A stretch of DNA of 64,000 nucleotides from Lotus japonicus (lineage: Eukaryota; Streptophyta; Magnoliopsida; Fabales; Fabaceae). The stretch is from NCBI RefSeq assembly GCF_012489685.1, contig NC_080046.1, positions 66,913,984-66,977,983 of the forward strand. The letters run 5' to 3'. This document shows positions 44,798-59,300 of this stretch, in pieces (positions within the stretch are counted from its first letter, which is position 1; each line of letters begins with the position of its first letter). The notes under the pieces are model-generated. The model did not search any database and had not been told where the DNA came from. It saw only the letters and a list, made by a program, of their open reading frames with translations. The position numbers and the translations under genes are program-made.

Positions 44798-44882
44798 CTT
44801 CGCTGCTTCAATTTTCAATTTTGAATTTTGAATTTCTTTTTCAGTTTACTTTCGGTTTCGGAGTTTTATTTCAGTGTTTCGA

Positions 44883-44890
44883 ATTCCCGC
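44883..44890. promoter_or_regulatory. E2F-like site upstream of NDC80
   Basis: ATTCCCGC fits the plant E2F consensus WTTSSCSS and lies 86 bases above the NDC80 ATG. NDC80 is a mitotic gene, so E2F or G2/M control is plausible. An 8-mer alone is weak evidence. Confidence 0.35.
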
Positions 44891-46329
44891 TCTTTATTAT
44901 CATGTTTTCACATTTTTGCCCCTACTCTCTAAACACATTATTTCGGTGACTCCGCTATGGTACATGTGAGTTGGACCAGTAGAAAATAACCAATGTATTA
45001 AATGTGGTGGTTTTTATATTTTTGCTAAAATATTTTATTTCTGAAAATAAAAGTTTTATTATTTACAATATGATCTCTTACTTTTTTTTTTACGTTTATA
45101 TTATCTCTTAGTTAATAGTTAATTTGTTTTAAGAAATTTAAAAACTTACTGAAAACTATCCCGAACAGGGTCCTAGTTAAATTGAGTTTTTGTCCTGAAA
45201 ATTGTTTTAAGTGATGCGTTTACTAGATTTCACTCTCATTTGAAACCGTATGGAATTCTTCTTCGTCACTCGATGTGTTTATTAGATTTCACTCTCATTT
45301 GAAATCGTATGGAATCCTTCTTTGTCACTCACATTGCCATTATGGAGAGAGATGAATCCAAACACCACACTTCTTCATCTTCCATTTTTATTATCTCTCT
45401 CCCATCAAGATGTGTTTCTTCTCTCTATTGTAGTCTCTTCATTGTTGTTCATCACTTTCATCGTTTATGTGTTTGATTTGTTGGTTCTTTGCGTTTCCAT
45501 TTCAACATCGTTTTCATCTTAGAAGCAATGTAATTTTTTGTGTTTTTTCAGGTCATATTCTTCTTCAAGTTTTGATTTTTGAGACTATAAGCGCACCAAA
45601 CATGAGCACAATATACGTAAAAACTTCTTACTTTTTCCAGAAGTTATACGGTTATACTGCAATTTGTAAGTGCAGAATTGAAGGATATTTTAGGTATTAT
45701 GTGGTGTAGAAATACATGTAAGTGGCAATAAAATCAAAACTTTTTTTAGCGTCGGCTACGTCATTGATACTTGATACATAGCAAAATAATCAATAAATCT
45801 TTCCAATATAAAAAAATATCAATAAAAACAACAAGGAAAAAAATTAAAGATACTTCCGTCACATCATTAAATATGACATTAATTTTTAATTTAAATAAAA
45901 ATGAAATGTAATAGTTTAACCTATGTGTCATACAATGATTGGATGTTACGCCGACGGTCCATTAAACTCAATTAGAAAGTTTTTTTTTTGACGGACTCAA
46001 TTGGATGTTGTGTTAGATTAAATTTGTAGGAATAATGAATTGGTGACGGTGATTGTTAAACTTCAAAGGGTGTCACGTGCCGGTTATTTTACCTGGTTTA
46101 TGTAGTTAACTTTAGTTAAGTGACACATGTATTCACTCATACTTTCGATTTCTATGCATGATGAAAGAAACACAACTTCTCAAACGATAAGAAGTTGCGG
46201 CTTGATGCTCAAGATTCGACTCCTGCTACAACTATGGTGCTATTGTGGATGCTGCTTTAGCTCAGTTGAGGAAAATAAAACCTGTTACTGTGGAAGCTTT
46301 TTTTAAACGTTGTAATCTGATCTTAATCG
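44891..46329. other. Intergenic DNA upstream of NDC80
   Basis: AT-rich, with a 60-bp tandem duplication at 45212-45331. No gene is recognised; short frames near 45322-45709 have no family features. Confidence 0.4.
45212..45331. repeat. 60-bp tandem duplication
   Basis: Two adjacent units share TAGATTTCACTCTCATTTGA and TCGTATGGAAT..TTCTT.GTCACTC, differing at a handful of bases. Confidence 0.8.
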
Positions 46330-46632
46330 TTAGGAGATTTGAATTGAACAAAATTTATTAGAGGGCGAAAGTCTTTCTGGGTCTGGGTGGGGTTGGTTTT
46401 GCAAAATAGGTTGTAGGTCATTGGCAAGTGTCTGTATATGATACACATAAAGGTTTCGGAGAAAAATAAACTGTCGCAGCTCATCTATCAACTTCCCTCT
46501 CTTATCCAGAGAGGAGAAAGTTTGTTCATCCACCCAAATCTTCACAAAGTCCAAAACTTGATCTTCAGATTCTGGTATTAAGTCTTCACTGCTCAAGATG
46601 GCTTCAGTAGCAAGAAGAAGAAAGTTATTCAG
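46330..46632 (-). pseudogene. BTB/POZ-BACK protein fragment
   Basis: The minus-strand frame reads LNNFLLLATEAILSSEDL, then ESEDQVLDFVKIWVDEQ and LDKRGKLIDELRQFIFLRN. This resembles the BACK domain of plant BTB/POZ proteins (SSDDLN..SE..VYDFVLKWA type), which are substrate adaptors for CUL3 ubiquitin ligases. No BTB domain or full gene is present nearby, and the frame ends quickly, so it is a relic. Assignment is by remembered pattern. Confidence 0.55.
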
Positions 46633-49008
46633 ATTCTACCTTTCAGACCTACACAAAATTAAAATCATTAGTCAAAAACTCTAAAATCATTAGCAAAACA
46701 TTCAATTCAATTTCAAATCAATTTTGGGACCTCATAAGAACATAAAACTTCTCTTTCAGGAAGTTTCTACTTCTTTCCCTCAACTCAGCAAAGGCAGCGA
46801 ATAGGAACCCACCAAAAATTACACAGTGATGATGAAAGACTTCTGTGTTTCAAATGTTCCCACAGCGAATCGGACGACATGTCGCTCTTCCTTGTGGGTG
46901 GTTCAAGGATTCCTTCTGACCTCATAAAGCAATTTTGAAATATTTTTTTACCTAATCACGTGCCAATTATGATTAGATATAATTGTCCACATGAAATTTT
47001 CGCATCAATTTAGTCTCCAAAATTCTCTTAATTCAATTTTAACTCTTCTCCCACTGTCAATATTGAAAATAGATTCAAAGCTAAGAAACCAAAAAAATGA
47101 GGATAGAAGGGAGTGATTTTTTTAGAAAGTATTTTTTACCATCCAACTTCTACTTATGCTATTTATATTTTTTATCGTCATATTTGTGCACTCATGATAT
47201 ATTAGTTGTTCAATAAAATACAATTGTTATTTCCATTATGATAATATCATGTTTTTTTTTTTATTTCAAAAAAAAAGTATCATGTTTTTGAAGTATTGAC
47301 TATTGTGTTAGTCATAGTAAAATAAATATTAAGCATTCAAATGTGTTAACCCAAAATGAAATAAAAAAATGAGAAAAACTACTTTTTAATTACAGTAGAA
47401 AATGAACAAGATGTTAAATCATAGACACAAGATAAGCATTGTGTGAAATTATTAAAAAATATTTTAAATTTATATAATTAGAGAGAGTTACTTACTATAA
47501 ATATTATAAAATTGAAAGGTAGGAAAAACTTGATAGTTAATAGTTAATTGAAAAACTGAGACACTAATAGAACTGAAAATTAAAAAATTATGTACAATGA
47601 TGATGAATAAATTAATGAAAAAATAAAGTAAATAAAGATGAGAATGTGAAAAGAGATTAATGGATATGCACTGTCAGTGTAAAGAAGTTTTACACTGACG
47701 TCCAATCACATTATGCCACATAAGACTAAGTAGTAACAAATCTTTTTAATTTTAATTAGTAAATTAATAAATTGCTGATGTGGCGGAAATCAATTGGGTG
47801 CATGTGTAAAATAAGTTTACACTGTCAGGGCATCTCCTATTTTCTCATGTGAAAAACTTATTAATTTCGTGTTTAATTTTTAATCAATTGTATTTAATTT
47901 AGAAATATAAAAGAATGCAATTTTTTTTTTGAAATTAAATTTGAAGTGAATGAATGCTTGTTGTGGGACCTGAGTTTCACATGTGAATTTTATTTTGTTT
48001 TTAGTTTTCTCGCCTAAGTTAAAAGTTAATTTCGTAAGTCGTAACACTTTCAAATCACAAACTAGTCTCTAATTTGGCAAGATGTAAAATTTCATCCTCA
48101 CTTGATAAATCTCAATCAAAGTATAATGCAAAAATTAAATTTAGAATAACGGATTTTGATTCTCATATGTCAAATAAGTGAAATAAGAATATCAAGTATA
48201 ATATTATGTTTATCTCTCTTCATTAATATTTAAAGAATTTCACTTATTTATTACACATTAAGAGATAAACACAAAAGGTCAACATGAGAGAACATGAACG
48301 AGTTTTCACAAGAGGATCCCAATCCAATTTTCAAATCATAAAAATAAATTTATTCTAGTAATCTTGACTTGAATATGAAAAGGTAAATTAAAATGAGATA
48401 CATTTGATTCTTTTTTTTACAAGAGGAAGAGATACATTTGAAATTTAAAAAGTAAGAAAACAACCTTTTTGACAAACTAATGTTACATTATCTGTTTAAC
48501 TCGGATTGCACTGTAATTGCACTCTGTCAATTGTGTCTAGAAATGTTATCAAAGAAGAATTATACATTGGATGGAATATCCATTTGTGTAACTATATAAT
48601 CAGTTTATCAATTTATATTGAATACCCCCCACCATGCTCTTCTCATGACAAGGATTGCCCCAGTAAGTGTGAAGCCAGCTTCTGTGATTCCAACTGCCTT
48701 TATCATTACAGAAAGCTTACACTAAAGTCATCTAATTAAATAACAGACACCCCATGCAAGATTCTAACTTGCTTCTTGGGGAGAATGAAGTCTCAAAGTA
48801 TGTATGCTCCCATATGCCTGGGGTCCATTCTATTGGACAGTTAGAAGTTAGTTATTGTGTAGTAAGTTGACTCGGTCAGTTGGGATCAAGCCACGTAGCG
48901 AAGGTGTACTTGTTGATTTTAGTTCAACACCCACATAGCAAATCTTCATAGATGACTCAATGCTCCTTCTTTCATAAACATTCAGTGGGATGTAGAGGGG
49001 TGGTAAGG
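46633..49008. other. Intergenic DNA and separase 3' flank
   Basis: Very AT-rich. It contains one MITE (47667-47832), and the last few hundred bases are probably separase 3' UTR. I see no gene. Confidence 0.4.
47667..47832. mobile_element. MITE with TGCACTGTCAGTGTAAA-type ends
   Basis: A 166-bp foldback sequence starts TGCACTGTCAGTGTAAA and ends TTTACACTGTCAGGGCA, an inverted pair with two differences. This terminus is common in legume intergenic DNA as I recall. No clear target duplication beyond a possible 2-3 bases. Confidence 0.6.
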
Positions 49009-52000
49009 CTAAATATTCTTCTTCCTCCAAATTCCAGTAGGAACACCATAACAAACTGGAGATGCCCCTGTCAAGTAAGGAAGGGTGCAAACTTCACGTG
49101 CCTGGCCCATGAAAGCTCCAATTTTGCGTCTGTGACCACAGATTTTAGGCGAATCACTCTCAGCAGCCAACTCTTGCACTTTCTTCCTTGGAACTTTCCT
49201 CTTAGGTCTACCCTTACCACCCTTCAAGTTCATGGCCTCAAATTCTTCTGATAATAAGTTGCATTGCATGCATTCTACTGGAAGATAAGATCTTTCTTCC
49301 AACCAGGCATCAAACATAGCCTTACCAAATCGATCAATATCCTTGTCTGTCACTTCCCACAGATTGGCAACTATGGCTGGAGAACCAGCCAGCAGATATG
49401 ACAGGGGAATACCTTGCGGTGCATAGCTCCCATGTAATGTCAACGAACCACTACTGCACCCCATCAGAAGCGTAGCAGCACATCTCTCTAGTTTCTGAAT
49501 CTCATGCCTGGGAATGTACTGTGCGCCTGTGCAGAAATTTAATCACCCTTGTAAATAGAAAAACAGAGAATGACAAATGTATTACACTATATGTATTATT
49601 TAAGATATTTCTTCAAGCTTTACCACTTCCATGCCCAAAATATATAAAAAGGTCATGACTTTTCAATGCTGAAGCCAATTCTTCGACAGTGGGCTTAGAA
49701 CCTGCCTTTCCCTGTTGAGTAGTAATAAGATGAGAAAAGAAGACATGATTCAGGAGATGTATAGATAAAATAATTAGCAGGAACAAAAAAATATGTAGCA
49801 TTTCGTTCATTTCATTCTTATCGAATTCAAACTGATAAAATACCTCCAGGTTTTGACCTCTAAAATAATCCTCAAACTGAATTTGAGTGCCGCCAAGATC
49901 ACCATCTGGATTTAATAAATAAAAAGCATCTAGTGGATCTATTGAAGGAAAGGGTACTAAACTCCTTTCCCCTAGTTCCTCATGGTTGCAGCCTTTATCA
50001 AGAAGAGCAGAGATGCTGCTAACTGAAGGCATGCGATAAACCTCCTGGTTCCTTAGTATGGGCAAATTTTCCCAAGGAAGCATCTGTTACAGTCGCATAG
50101 CTTTGTTATTGAAGTCAGTATTAACAGGATAAGAACACAATACACTCCAGATTAAAACAAAAATACATAAATGCAATATGAATATAGCTATTGAAAATAG
50201 TGCTGCCAGTACTGGGAACGTTAGTTATAAAGCACATATATATCGTTTAATAAGAATATGAAAGAAACAGAAACCAATACCTGGTTTTAAATAGAAAATT
50301 GAAATGAATCTTAAAAAAGTAGCATTTTATTAATTTACCATATTACTAAATGATGTATTCTAAATCATCCAAATAGTAGAACTTATTGCTTAGACCTAAC
50401 CCATAACTACATATTTATTAAGTAAAATAATCCACTTACCTGCACCTCATAATCCAGCACAAGAATTATAGGCTCTCTATTCATAGAGTCATCCACTTCC
50501 AGCATATTTATTGCTTCATTTAATAGTTGAAAAGCAACCTCAGAGAACATTCCAAATCCATTGGCTGCATTTAATAACATCCCACTCCTGGCTTCATCAC
50601 AATAGCCTACCTTAGCAATATAGCTGTCTTTCTTTGAGCATAACGATGAAACCAATGTTTTTCCTTCACAAATATACTTGGAGCCTTCAAGAATTAGTTT
50701 AAGAAGACCCTCATCTACATCCAATTTACATTTAGATCTTAAATCCTTTACAAGATTCTTAAGCACTGAGTCAATTTTTTTGTAGTTAAGCCATTCTCCA
50801 AGAAGCAAGCATTTCCATGAACTAAACCACGAATCTTCAAGGTTCCTGGTAAGGTATGGCAATTACAACAGGAGAGATAACAATCAGTATCTAAAAAATT
50901 TAAATTATTTCTATCTAGTCAATGATTCCATTGTGCATAATACTAGTTTAAATTTGAGTTCCTTAATAAAGAATAGATAAAGCAAGTATTGCAGTGAGTA
51001 GAAGCTGTTAAACTATGCAGAAAGGATGCAAAAAAATGCAGGGCACATTCTCAAATCAAAGTTCAGGCAAATCAACTAATGAAATCGGAGGTACTGTACC
51101 TCAGCAATTCATCAAGACGGTGATCAAGGTTCTTTCTTCGGTTCCACCATAACATTCTATTCTCTGTTGTATCTTCCAAGGGAGATGTCGTTGATGCATA
51201 GTTCTCTTCCAAAATTGCTTTGAAGCCTGGAGCAATATCATCAACCAATGTAAAGCCCCAAGGGCAATGCCAGTCTTCTCTAGGTTTCTCACACTTGGGA
51301 GAATTTTTTGAACCTGTACTTGGATCATCCTCATCTGAAGCAGGTAATAAAAAGTTATAAACTACCTTGCTAAACTTCATAAGGCTAATACTTATATGAG
51401 ATTATGTATACATGTGCCTACAGAAGCTATATATATACCTTGGGAAATAGAATCCAGTGGAAGTAACATCACAACAGGTTCATTCTTAAAACTCAGTCGT
51501 GATACCAGCATCCATGCTTGAACACGCTTAGGATAAGGCAACAATTCCTGCAGTAAACTAGTATAATCACATCCGAGCAAACTTATACAGATGATTGTTG
51601 TAGACGGAAGACCAGCCAAAAATCTTTTCACATATTCTGCAAGATCTACTGTGGCATCAGGCACAAGCCTGCAACATGAAGTAACACAGACAATTGGAAC
51701 ATCGCTCCAGGCTGTATTTGATTCTTTGCTTTATTATGCAATAAGAACAACTATACCTAAGTGAGTCGAATGTGCCTTCTTTGATGTCCGAAGATCCAGT
51801 GCCATATGGACCCTGAAATTGAACAATCAAATGATTTGCTAAATGATTGGACAGCACAAAAAATGCCTTTCATGTTTGATTTAAAAATGATCATGAGACG
51901 AAACAATAGATCATGAAGCACAAGAAAAAGTGTCTTAATATTTGCTACTGGAAAACCAGGGGTCAAACCCCATCAACATTCAACACCAACAGGAAAACAA

Positions 52001-55000
52001 CCAGCAAGCCAAATTGGGCTCATACCAGCAGAACTCCGATTGCACCTCTAAAACATTTTGTTCTATACATCAACTAACAAACAGCAGATAAAAAGAAAGT
52101 TGCGTTTTGACACAGCTACTTGTACTGTGTTGTTCTACTTGTGCTACCTCTCCAGCCTTGATGTGCATCTCAAACGCATCCCCATAAGTCATGTTAGTGT
52201 GGACAATCAACATTCATGTACGATAAGTATATATTGGTTAGGATCCATTAACACCTGATGTACTATGTGTGAATGCATGTTTTCAAAATTGTAACTGTTC
52301 ATGGGTTTGTATTGTGCTACATATCACTTTCAGCGACATGGCTGAAAGAATTTACTCTAGTATATTACTTGTGAATTTACAAGACCAATGACTAGTGTTT
52401 GGTTTCAAAAGTCAATATTTGTAATAAGACATTGATAAAATTCCACATTATTGATGAACATGAAGATATGTAAAAGATTAACAAGGGGTTGTACCTTGCA
52501 TCTCCCAGTTAAATGTGAAAGGAACTGGTAAGTAAGATGAGTTCCAATGGAAGCTTGGTGGAAATATGAAGCCCAATAGTTTTCACCGATAGCGTCGCTA
52601 AGAGATGGTAGAGAAAATTGGTCACTTATGGCAGAAACTACATTCATCACAGCAAGTAATTTAGACACCTGTAACAGTATCATCAGCATACAAAGGTCAT
52701 AACCTGCTCAATTGATAAAAGAAGAGTGATGGAGGAAGAGATAAAACAGCTGAGAATCAGGACTAAGCAACTCTATATGCATTCGCACTCAGCAAAACAA
52801 TGGAAGTTAGAAAGTGCATTGCAGGTAATGATTAAGTATATCAAAATTTGATATATAAAAATTTATAATGATATTAATATATTTATTTCTCAAAATTCTG
52901 TAAACTAGATATTTTATAGAGCTCGTGTGGTTTACTATGTCAGCAACTTATACTTGAGTGTCAATTATTAACATGACAGAGGATATAGAATCTTTTTCAT
53001 ATAGAATGTGGATTTCAACCATAATAAAATGGTAGAAGAAGCCCTAGTAGAATATTCTTCAGATTAAACTTTGTTCCAATCTATGAAAGCTATCAGGACA
53101 AGTAATATGCAAGTATGCACTACTATAAATCTACTATCAGGAAAAGGCTAAGGGGTTCATATTTATGACATCATACCCAATAATAGTATTAGTGTTGTCA
53201 ATCTCAGATAGCGGCGCATAGTGGCCCACAAAAATGCTTTTTTTTTTCAAAGACACAAAAATGCTATTGCGGTATAGGGCATAGCGGGATGGCCGCTATA
53301 TTGACTTTTTTGTATAGTTTATATAAAATAACAATATACATATAAATGGTAAAAAAAATACTCAAAATTCATGGCACTTAATATTAACATTAAAAGGTCA
53401 TAGGTGTCTTAAATAAAACATACTAATACCAACAAAAGTCAAGGTAACCAAGAAGTTTAAGTCTCTAATTCCTAAATTAAGTGTCTAAAAACAGTAAAGT
53501 TCTATATGACTTCCTCCTCATCCTCAAACTTGACTATTTTCAGTATGTTTCCGAAGCAAAAACCTTGAAATACCTCCCCAAAAAGCTCTCACATGAACTT
53601 TTAGTGGGTTGTTTTTGGGTTTTACCGGTTCCGCAAAATAGCGACCAAATAGAGCCGCTATTCCTGCTATTTCCTCCGCTTTAACAGCCGCTACACTGAA
53701 CTGCGCAACAACTAGGAGCGGCCAACGGCCACTACGCAGTGCTATGGCGCTATAGCACGCCATTGACAACCCTGAATAGTAAGAACCAATTAAGTGAAAA
53801 TTGTCATGGAAAATAGCTTGAAATAGAGAATATGACCTTTTGAAAAACTACAGGAACCTCTCGAGAGAGTACAAAGGCTACCATCAGCCAAGAAGCCAGG
53901 TCTTCAAACTTGATGGAAGGTAGATTACAAAAAATATTCCTGTAAGGAAAAACCAACATGCTTTATAAATATATCCCCGAAGGTAGACAATATTGTAGGA
54001 AAACTAAGAAACCAAATATTCACAATCCAATAAATATTTCCAAAAGAGCAGATGGATCTGGCTGATCAGAAAATTAAGGAAGAAGATTCTAAAAAATGAA
54101 CACTGTTTATAACTAAGACTTTCTTATGATTACCTGAAAGATACTGCATGTCAAGCATGCACATTTATTCTGATTACAAACATACAAATTAAATACCATA
54201 TTTGTAAGATGCGATTATTTTCAGAGAGTACATGTAAAGTATTATTATATACACATCAATTTAGTTAGTCAATCTACTTTATTGCTTATCTTACAGGTAA
54301 GCTAACAATGAGCATATTTTGGATGCCACTGTCTAACTACCTATAAATTTATTTTCCAATGAGAAAAGGAAAATGAATCAAAAGCAGGCTTCAACAACAA
54401 TGAAACATACTAGTTAGTATGAATACCTCATTAAGTTGGAATGATAGTGCTTCAAAGAATACCAACAGATGTCATGAATTATTTCTGCACGTTCAATAGT
54501 AAATACATCTCCTGGGATCTCCTTTGCAACCGAATGGTGAAAACAATCTAGAGGGATAGAAAAGTCGCGGAATGGGTTTCTGCTGACCAGAACCGATATG
54601 CTCCTTTGAAGAATTTTACATGTTTCATCAATTTGACCAGGACATGCAGAGCATTTCACTGTGAATAAACAGTCATATTAGAAAAAGAACCAAAAATAAC
54701 TATGCAATAAAAAATACATAACTGTAACCACAAAGGGGGAAAGAGAGAGGGAGAGAAATTTCTGCAATTTTTATTTTGAAGTTACAAGTCAAGAACACAT
54801 CTTCAGATTCTAAATAGAAAATTATTAATAATAAATTTTGTCTGACTATGAGCAGCCAAGCCCATCAATTATATTTAAAAAAATGCACAAAATGATGGGA
54901 ACCGAAGACATCACAAAAGCTATATGATGATTAGCAAATCAATAAGCAATTACTTTCATATTAATTTTGAAGGAATGCAGATATATAGCCCCCGAGCTTA

Positions 55001-56280
55001 TATAAAGGCAAAAGCAAGCACAATGTCAGAATTTGTGAAAGGCAATTCTCAAGAGGCTTACCTTACACATAAAAAAGGTCATGTATATGCAAATATCTAG
55101 AAACAAATGTTGATGTACCAGCTGCAGATGTCTAATGAACAATGCTTGAATTTACATGAGCAGAGTAAATAACAGAAAATGAGAAATGGCTCTCATACCT
55201 AATCGAGTGAGTAGCTTCATTGAAAGTTTCCTTCGAACGAACTCCCATTTAAGATTAATAAAATTATCTAGTAACCCAGATTTCAATACTTCAGATGGAA
55301 GACATTGCCAACACCTCATTTTGGACAAAACACATGTTATAGGACCACTTGAAGAAATGCTGCAACCTATCTCGCTCAAAACGGGTTCCTTCTGACTCAG
55401 CATTTCAGACGGAGCAGAAACCTGATCCCCCCCCACGATTTCATTGAATTCCGACTTGCTGGAAGTGCTTGTATGTTGGTTCTGTGAAGAACGATATCTA
55501 GAACGAGTTAACCTTGGTTTATTCTCAACTATTACGTTTGAATCCTTCGGTAAAACCTTTGCTACATTTTTAGTCTTTCTATTATGTTTGGCTCCCATCT
55601 TGGTTTCTGGCCCCGCTTTCATGGATCTTATTTCATTTTCACCAGTTTCTTTTATGATAAAGCAAGTACAAGTCTTCCCGGTAGCACATTTGACATCTGT
55701 TGCAGTTCCATCACTGCAATCATCAGGACAGCTAAGAGAGTTTTTCCATTCAAAAAGGTTTAATTTATCCAGAGCTGATGTGTACCAACTTTTTGCAGTC
55801 TCGTCAGAAATAACCCTTTTACAAGTGCTAAATTTACTTTGACACAAGTCTCCAAGATACTCATACAGAGTAGCTTCGAGTGCTAATTTACACTTCGAGC
55901 AACAAAATGGTGTACTGCTGTCCTTTAAAATATGCTCAGCACATTGAAGTTCATCTTCTGCTAAATCCCAGAGTCTTTTCTTGACATACAGTTTTCCTAG
56001 TAAATCACACCAGAAAATGGCAAATCATACAAATCAAAGAATGAAATCAATCCATGGGCGAAATAAAATAAGACTGCAAGTAACTTACATACCTAAGAGG
56101 GAGGAAAAAGAAACTGTAAACAATGGCAGCTGCAGTGAACAGGATATGGCTTTCCCCCATCTTATGTAGGTTTCAGCCTCAGTTCCGTCTCCAATCACTT
56201 CATGGATGATTCCTACCTGCATGCATATATAAAATTGAAATGTAGTGGATATCAGGCCTTCTGCAAATACATTTAATACC

Positions 56281-56313
<33 letters not shown>

Positions 56314-59300
56314 ACAAGTAGAAGTCAAACCTGAAGAGTGCTCTCAAGATAACACTGCAGAATTTTCCACGGACTAAGATAGTTATCTTTTAGGTCCCAT
56401 GATATAGAATCAAACAGCAAAATTTCCCTGGCAACTGATATCTTCACTCCAATTTTCTCCACACCATCCCTAAGATTCTTTGTGAAATCAGTCGTGATAT
56501 TGTGCTCTTCAATCTGCTTCTGAACATTTTGCGTAAACTTCCCATGGAAGAGTTTGGTGCGTAATCTATGAGCTTCTTTTGCGAATGAAAGAGCCTATCA
56601 GTAAAAAAATCTATAAGTTGCAAAGCCGCCCAAGAGGTGTAGAACAAATAATGGCATCAAAAGATGGGCTTCATTGGTGCTTGTGGCACGTCGTGATAGA
56701 TTGGGGAAACATCCCCTCCATATAAAATTTTTTCTTGACGAACAAATTACAAATGTGAGTAAAGTTAAAATTTGAGCTCATAATAGCCATTTTATTGCCA
56801 ACTACTAGCTTAACATCCCTATAATCAACAATTAAGACAATTACAACAAAACAAACAAGCAATGATTGAAATAAGCTTGAGCGCTTGGCTAATAAGTAAT
56901 AAGACGTATCGAATTCATTTCATGAAGTAAAAATCAGATATTGAAGAAAAAAAACTAAGACATTACCCCAGCTAAATGATACAATTTTGAAGTTGCGGAA
57001 TTTTAAAGTTTTGCTTTTAAAGAATCAAGGTCTGCTTGGTTCAATAGTAGAAAATGGGAAGGAGAACTTTCACACAATCAAGTATAGATACATTCATACG
57101 TCATATTTTCACATTCTTATTTTTCATCTACATGTAATTAAGTCCAAATACATTTTCATTATTCACCAACTCAACCAAGTAGACCCTTGGGGATAAAACA
57201 CTGATAAGATATCACCTCAAAAAGGCCAAACTATTAGGTTAAAATCTAGGAAACCATATACAAGTTGGATATTGATCACAAGTAAAAAGCAGCACCTAAG
57301 GCTTTGAGAGGAAGGGAGGGTATTAGGGTAAGCTCTCCCCTTGGCAAAATCCCCCAATTTGGAGGAACTCACACAAACAACTAGACAAGGGGTTTTAGAA
57401 GCCCCCCCCCCCCTCAAAAACTCACAAACCTAGCCAAAGAAAAATATGAAACGACTCAAATAGCAGTTTTAAAGCTTAAAGACTAATGATCAATATCAGA
57501 AATATAAGAATAAATTATATTCAATGTTTCTTACCTCCATTAAATGCCCAGTTGCAATGAATCTTTGGCTTAAATCATAGTAAAGATACCCAGCAATAAA
57601 AGCGGAATGACTTGGAACAGGAACCTAGGAGAAGATTATCAGAGAGAACAGAGTGACGATTTTAACTAAAAAATAAGGTATAATAAATTCTGTCTCAAAA
57701 CAACCTTACATTTGAGGTCAGTTCAAGGGCAGCTTTTTTAACTTCATCAACAGTGATGTCGGTTTGAAAAGAGCTACCATGACTGCAAGAATTCCAATGA
57801 CAGCTTGCAAACAAAAAAGAGAAATTATGTTGAAACCCTATTAATGATGATTGGTTTCCCTGAAGATAGCGTATCCAGGATTCAATATTCGAAAGTTCAC
57901 TAAATCCATAAAATGAGTTCAGGATGAACGCCTCATTGACAGGAGAAACACATAGGGCATGACTAAGCCTTCTACTCTCCCACAGTACAGTCAACCACTT
58001 CTCAATTGAGACATTCCTTGACTTAAACATTCTAATCACCAGCTGATTTGCATCATTGGTGAGTTCCATGAAACCCTGAAGATATGTCATTGAAGCCAAA
58101 ATACTGTCACTAAAATCTTATGCAGTAACCACATAAACAGAGAGATTTAAGAAAAACAAACCTTTAGTTGTAATAAATCGATTATGTTGTAGAGTAGAAT
58201 CATTGTACTGTCAGACAACACACAACATTCCCCCTCTTCAAAACAATCCAGATAAGAAATGCTCAACCATAGATCCAAAGCAGCCTTGACATCTTCGAAG
58301 ATTTGCTGCTTAATGACAAACCAAGATCAGCTTGTTGATAAAGGAAGAAATAGATCAAGATAAAGCGAAGATGATTACAAAGAGATCAAAGAATAAGAAA
58401 ACCACTTCAAAATGATAAGAAAACACAAGGAGAACAAAGAATACATCAATGAAGCAAAGCTTCCCTATCTCTATTATATATATAAGGGGAACCACGCTAT
58501 GGTACAGCAACAAGTAAACTGTTGGTTTGAATTACATAATGGTGATGACATCAAAATGAAAACTCCCCACCCAAAAATATGAAGAAAAAAAAAATCAGAA
58601 ATAGTCTAATGACATAGTGAGCATTACCAATATGCGTTTTAGTACCTTTGAATCAGGTTCAGCTTCCTGGGTGCATAGTGCACGTAGGCAGTATGCTACA
58701 GACAACTGATGATAAATGGGATTCACATTGGTACTCGTCTGACTAGAAATCTCCTTCTGTTGAAGTGATATTACTTCATATTAATGAATGTGTACATATC
58801 CAACATAAAGTGCTTTACAGATAATAGGTTAAGTATTTGAGGGGGGCACAAGAAGAGCCAAACAGCTTACCATAATAGTTATTGCTTCTGACAGACACTG
58901 GATGCATCCCCTGGCACCAGCTACACCACAAAACCTTAATGCCTTTCCCTTTCTAACTAGAGCTTGTGCCTTTTGAAAACAACTATCTGGAGTGATATAT
59001 ATATCTTGCAGGAGAATACCCGTGATTTTTATTTGCTTTTTCTGACATAATTCTGGGTATTCAAGACTCATTTCCTCATATGCAGTAAGTTCCTGAACAG
59101 ACATCAAGAAAAAAGAAAAAACATGTATTGAAGAAAGGTCCAATCACATTAAATATATAGCAGCAAAAATGTGATGAAATTTCTATGAAAAATATCCTCA
59201 AAGAGGCTGAACCTGCTCCAATATCATGCCAATGTTCCTCTTTGACAATTCTGTAGAAGAAGACAGCAGACAGTATAAGGTGGGAGAATCAACACTCTCA

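Noticed and set aside
43758..44824. Several plus-strand ORFs up to 182 codons
   Set aside because: Antisense shadows of the CT-rich first exon of NDC80, with no family features.
58466..58500. Helitron-like start TCTCTATTATATATATAAGG in a separase intron
   Set aside because: No matching 3' hairpin and CTAG end was found, and the word is low-complexity.
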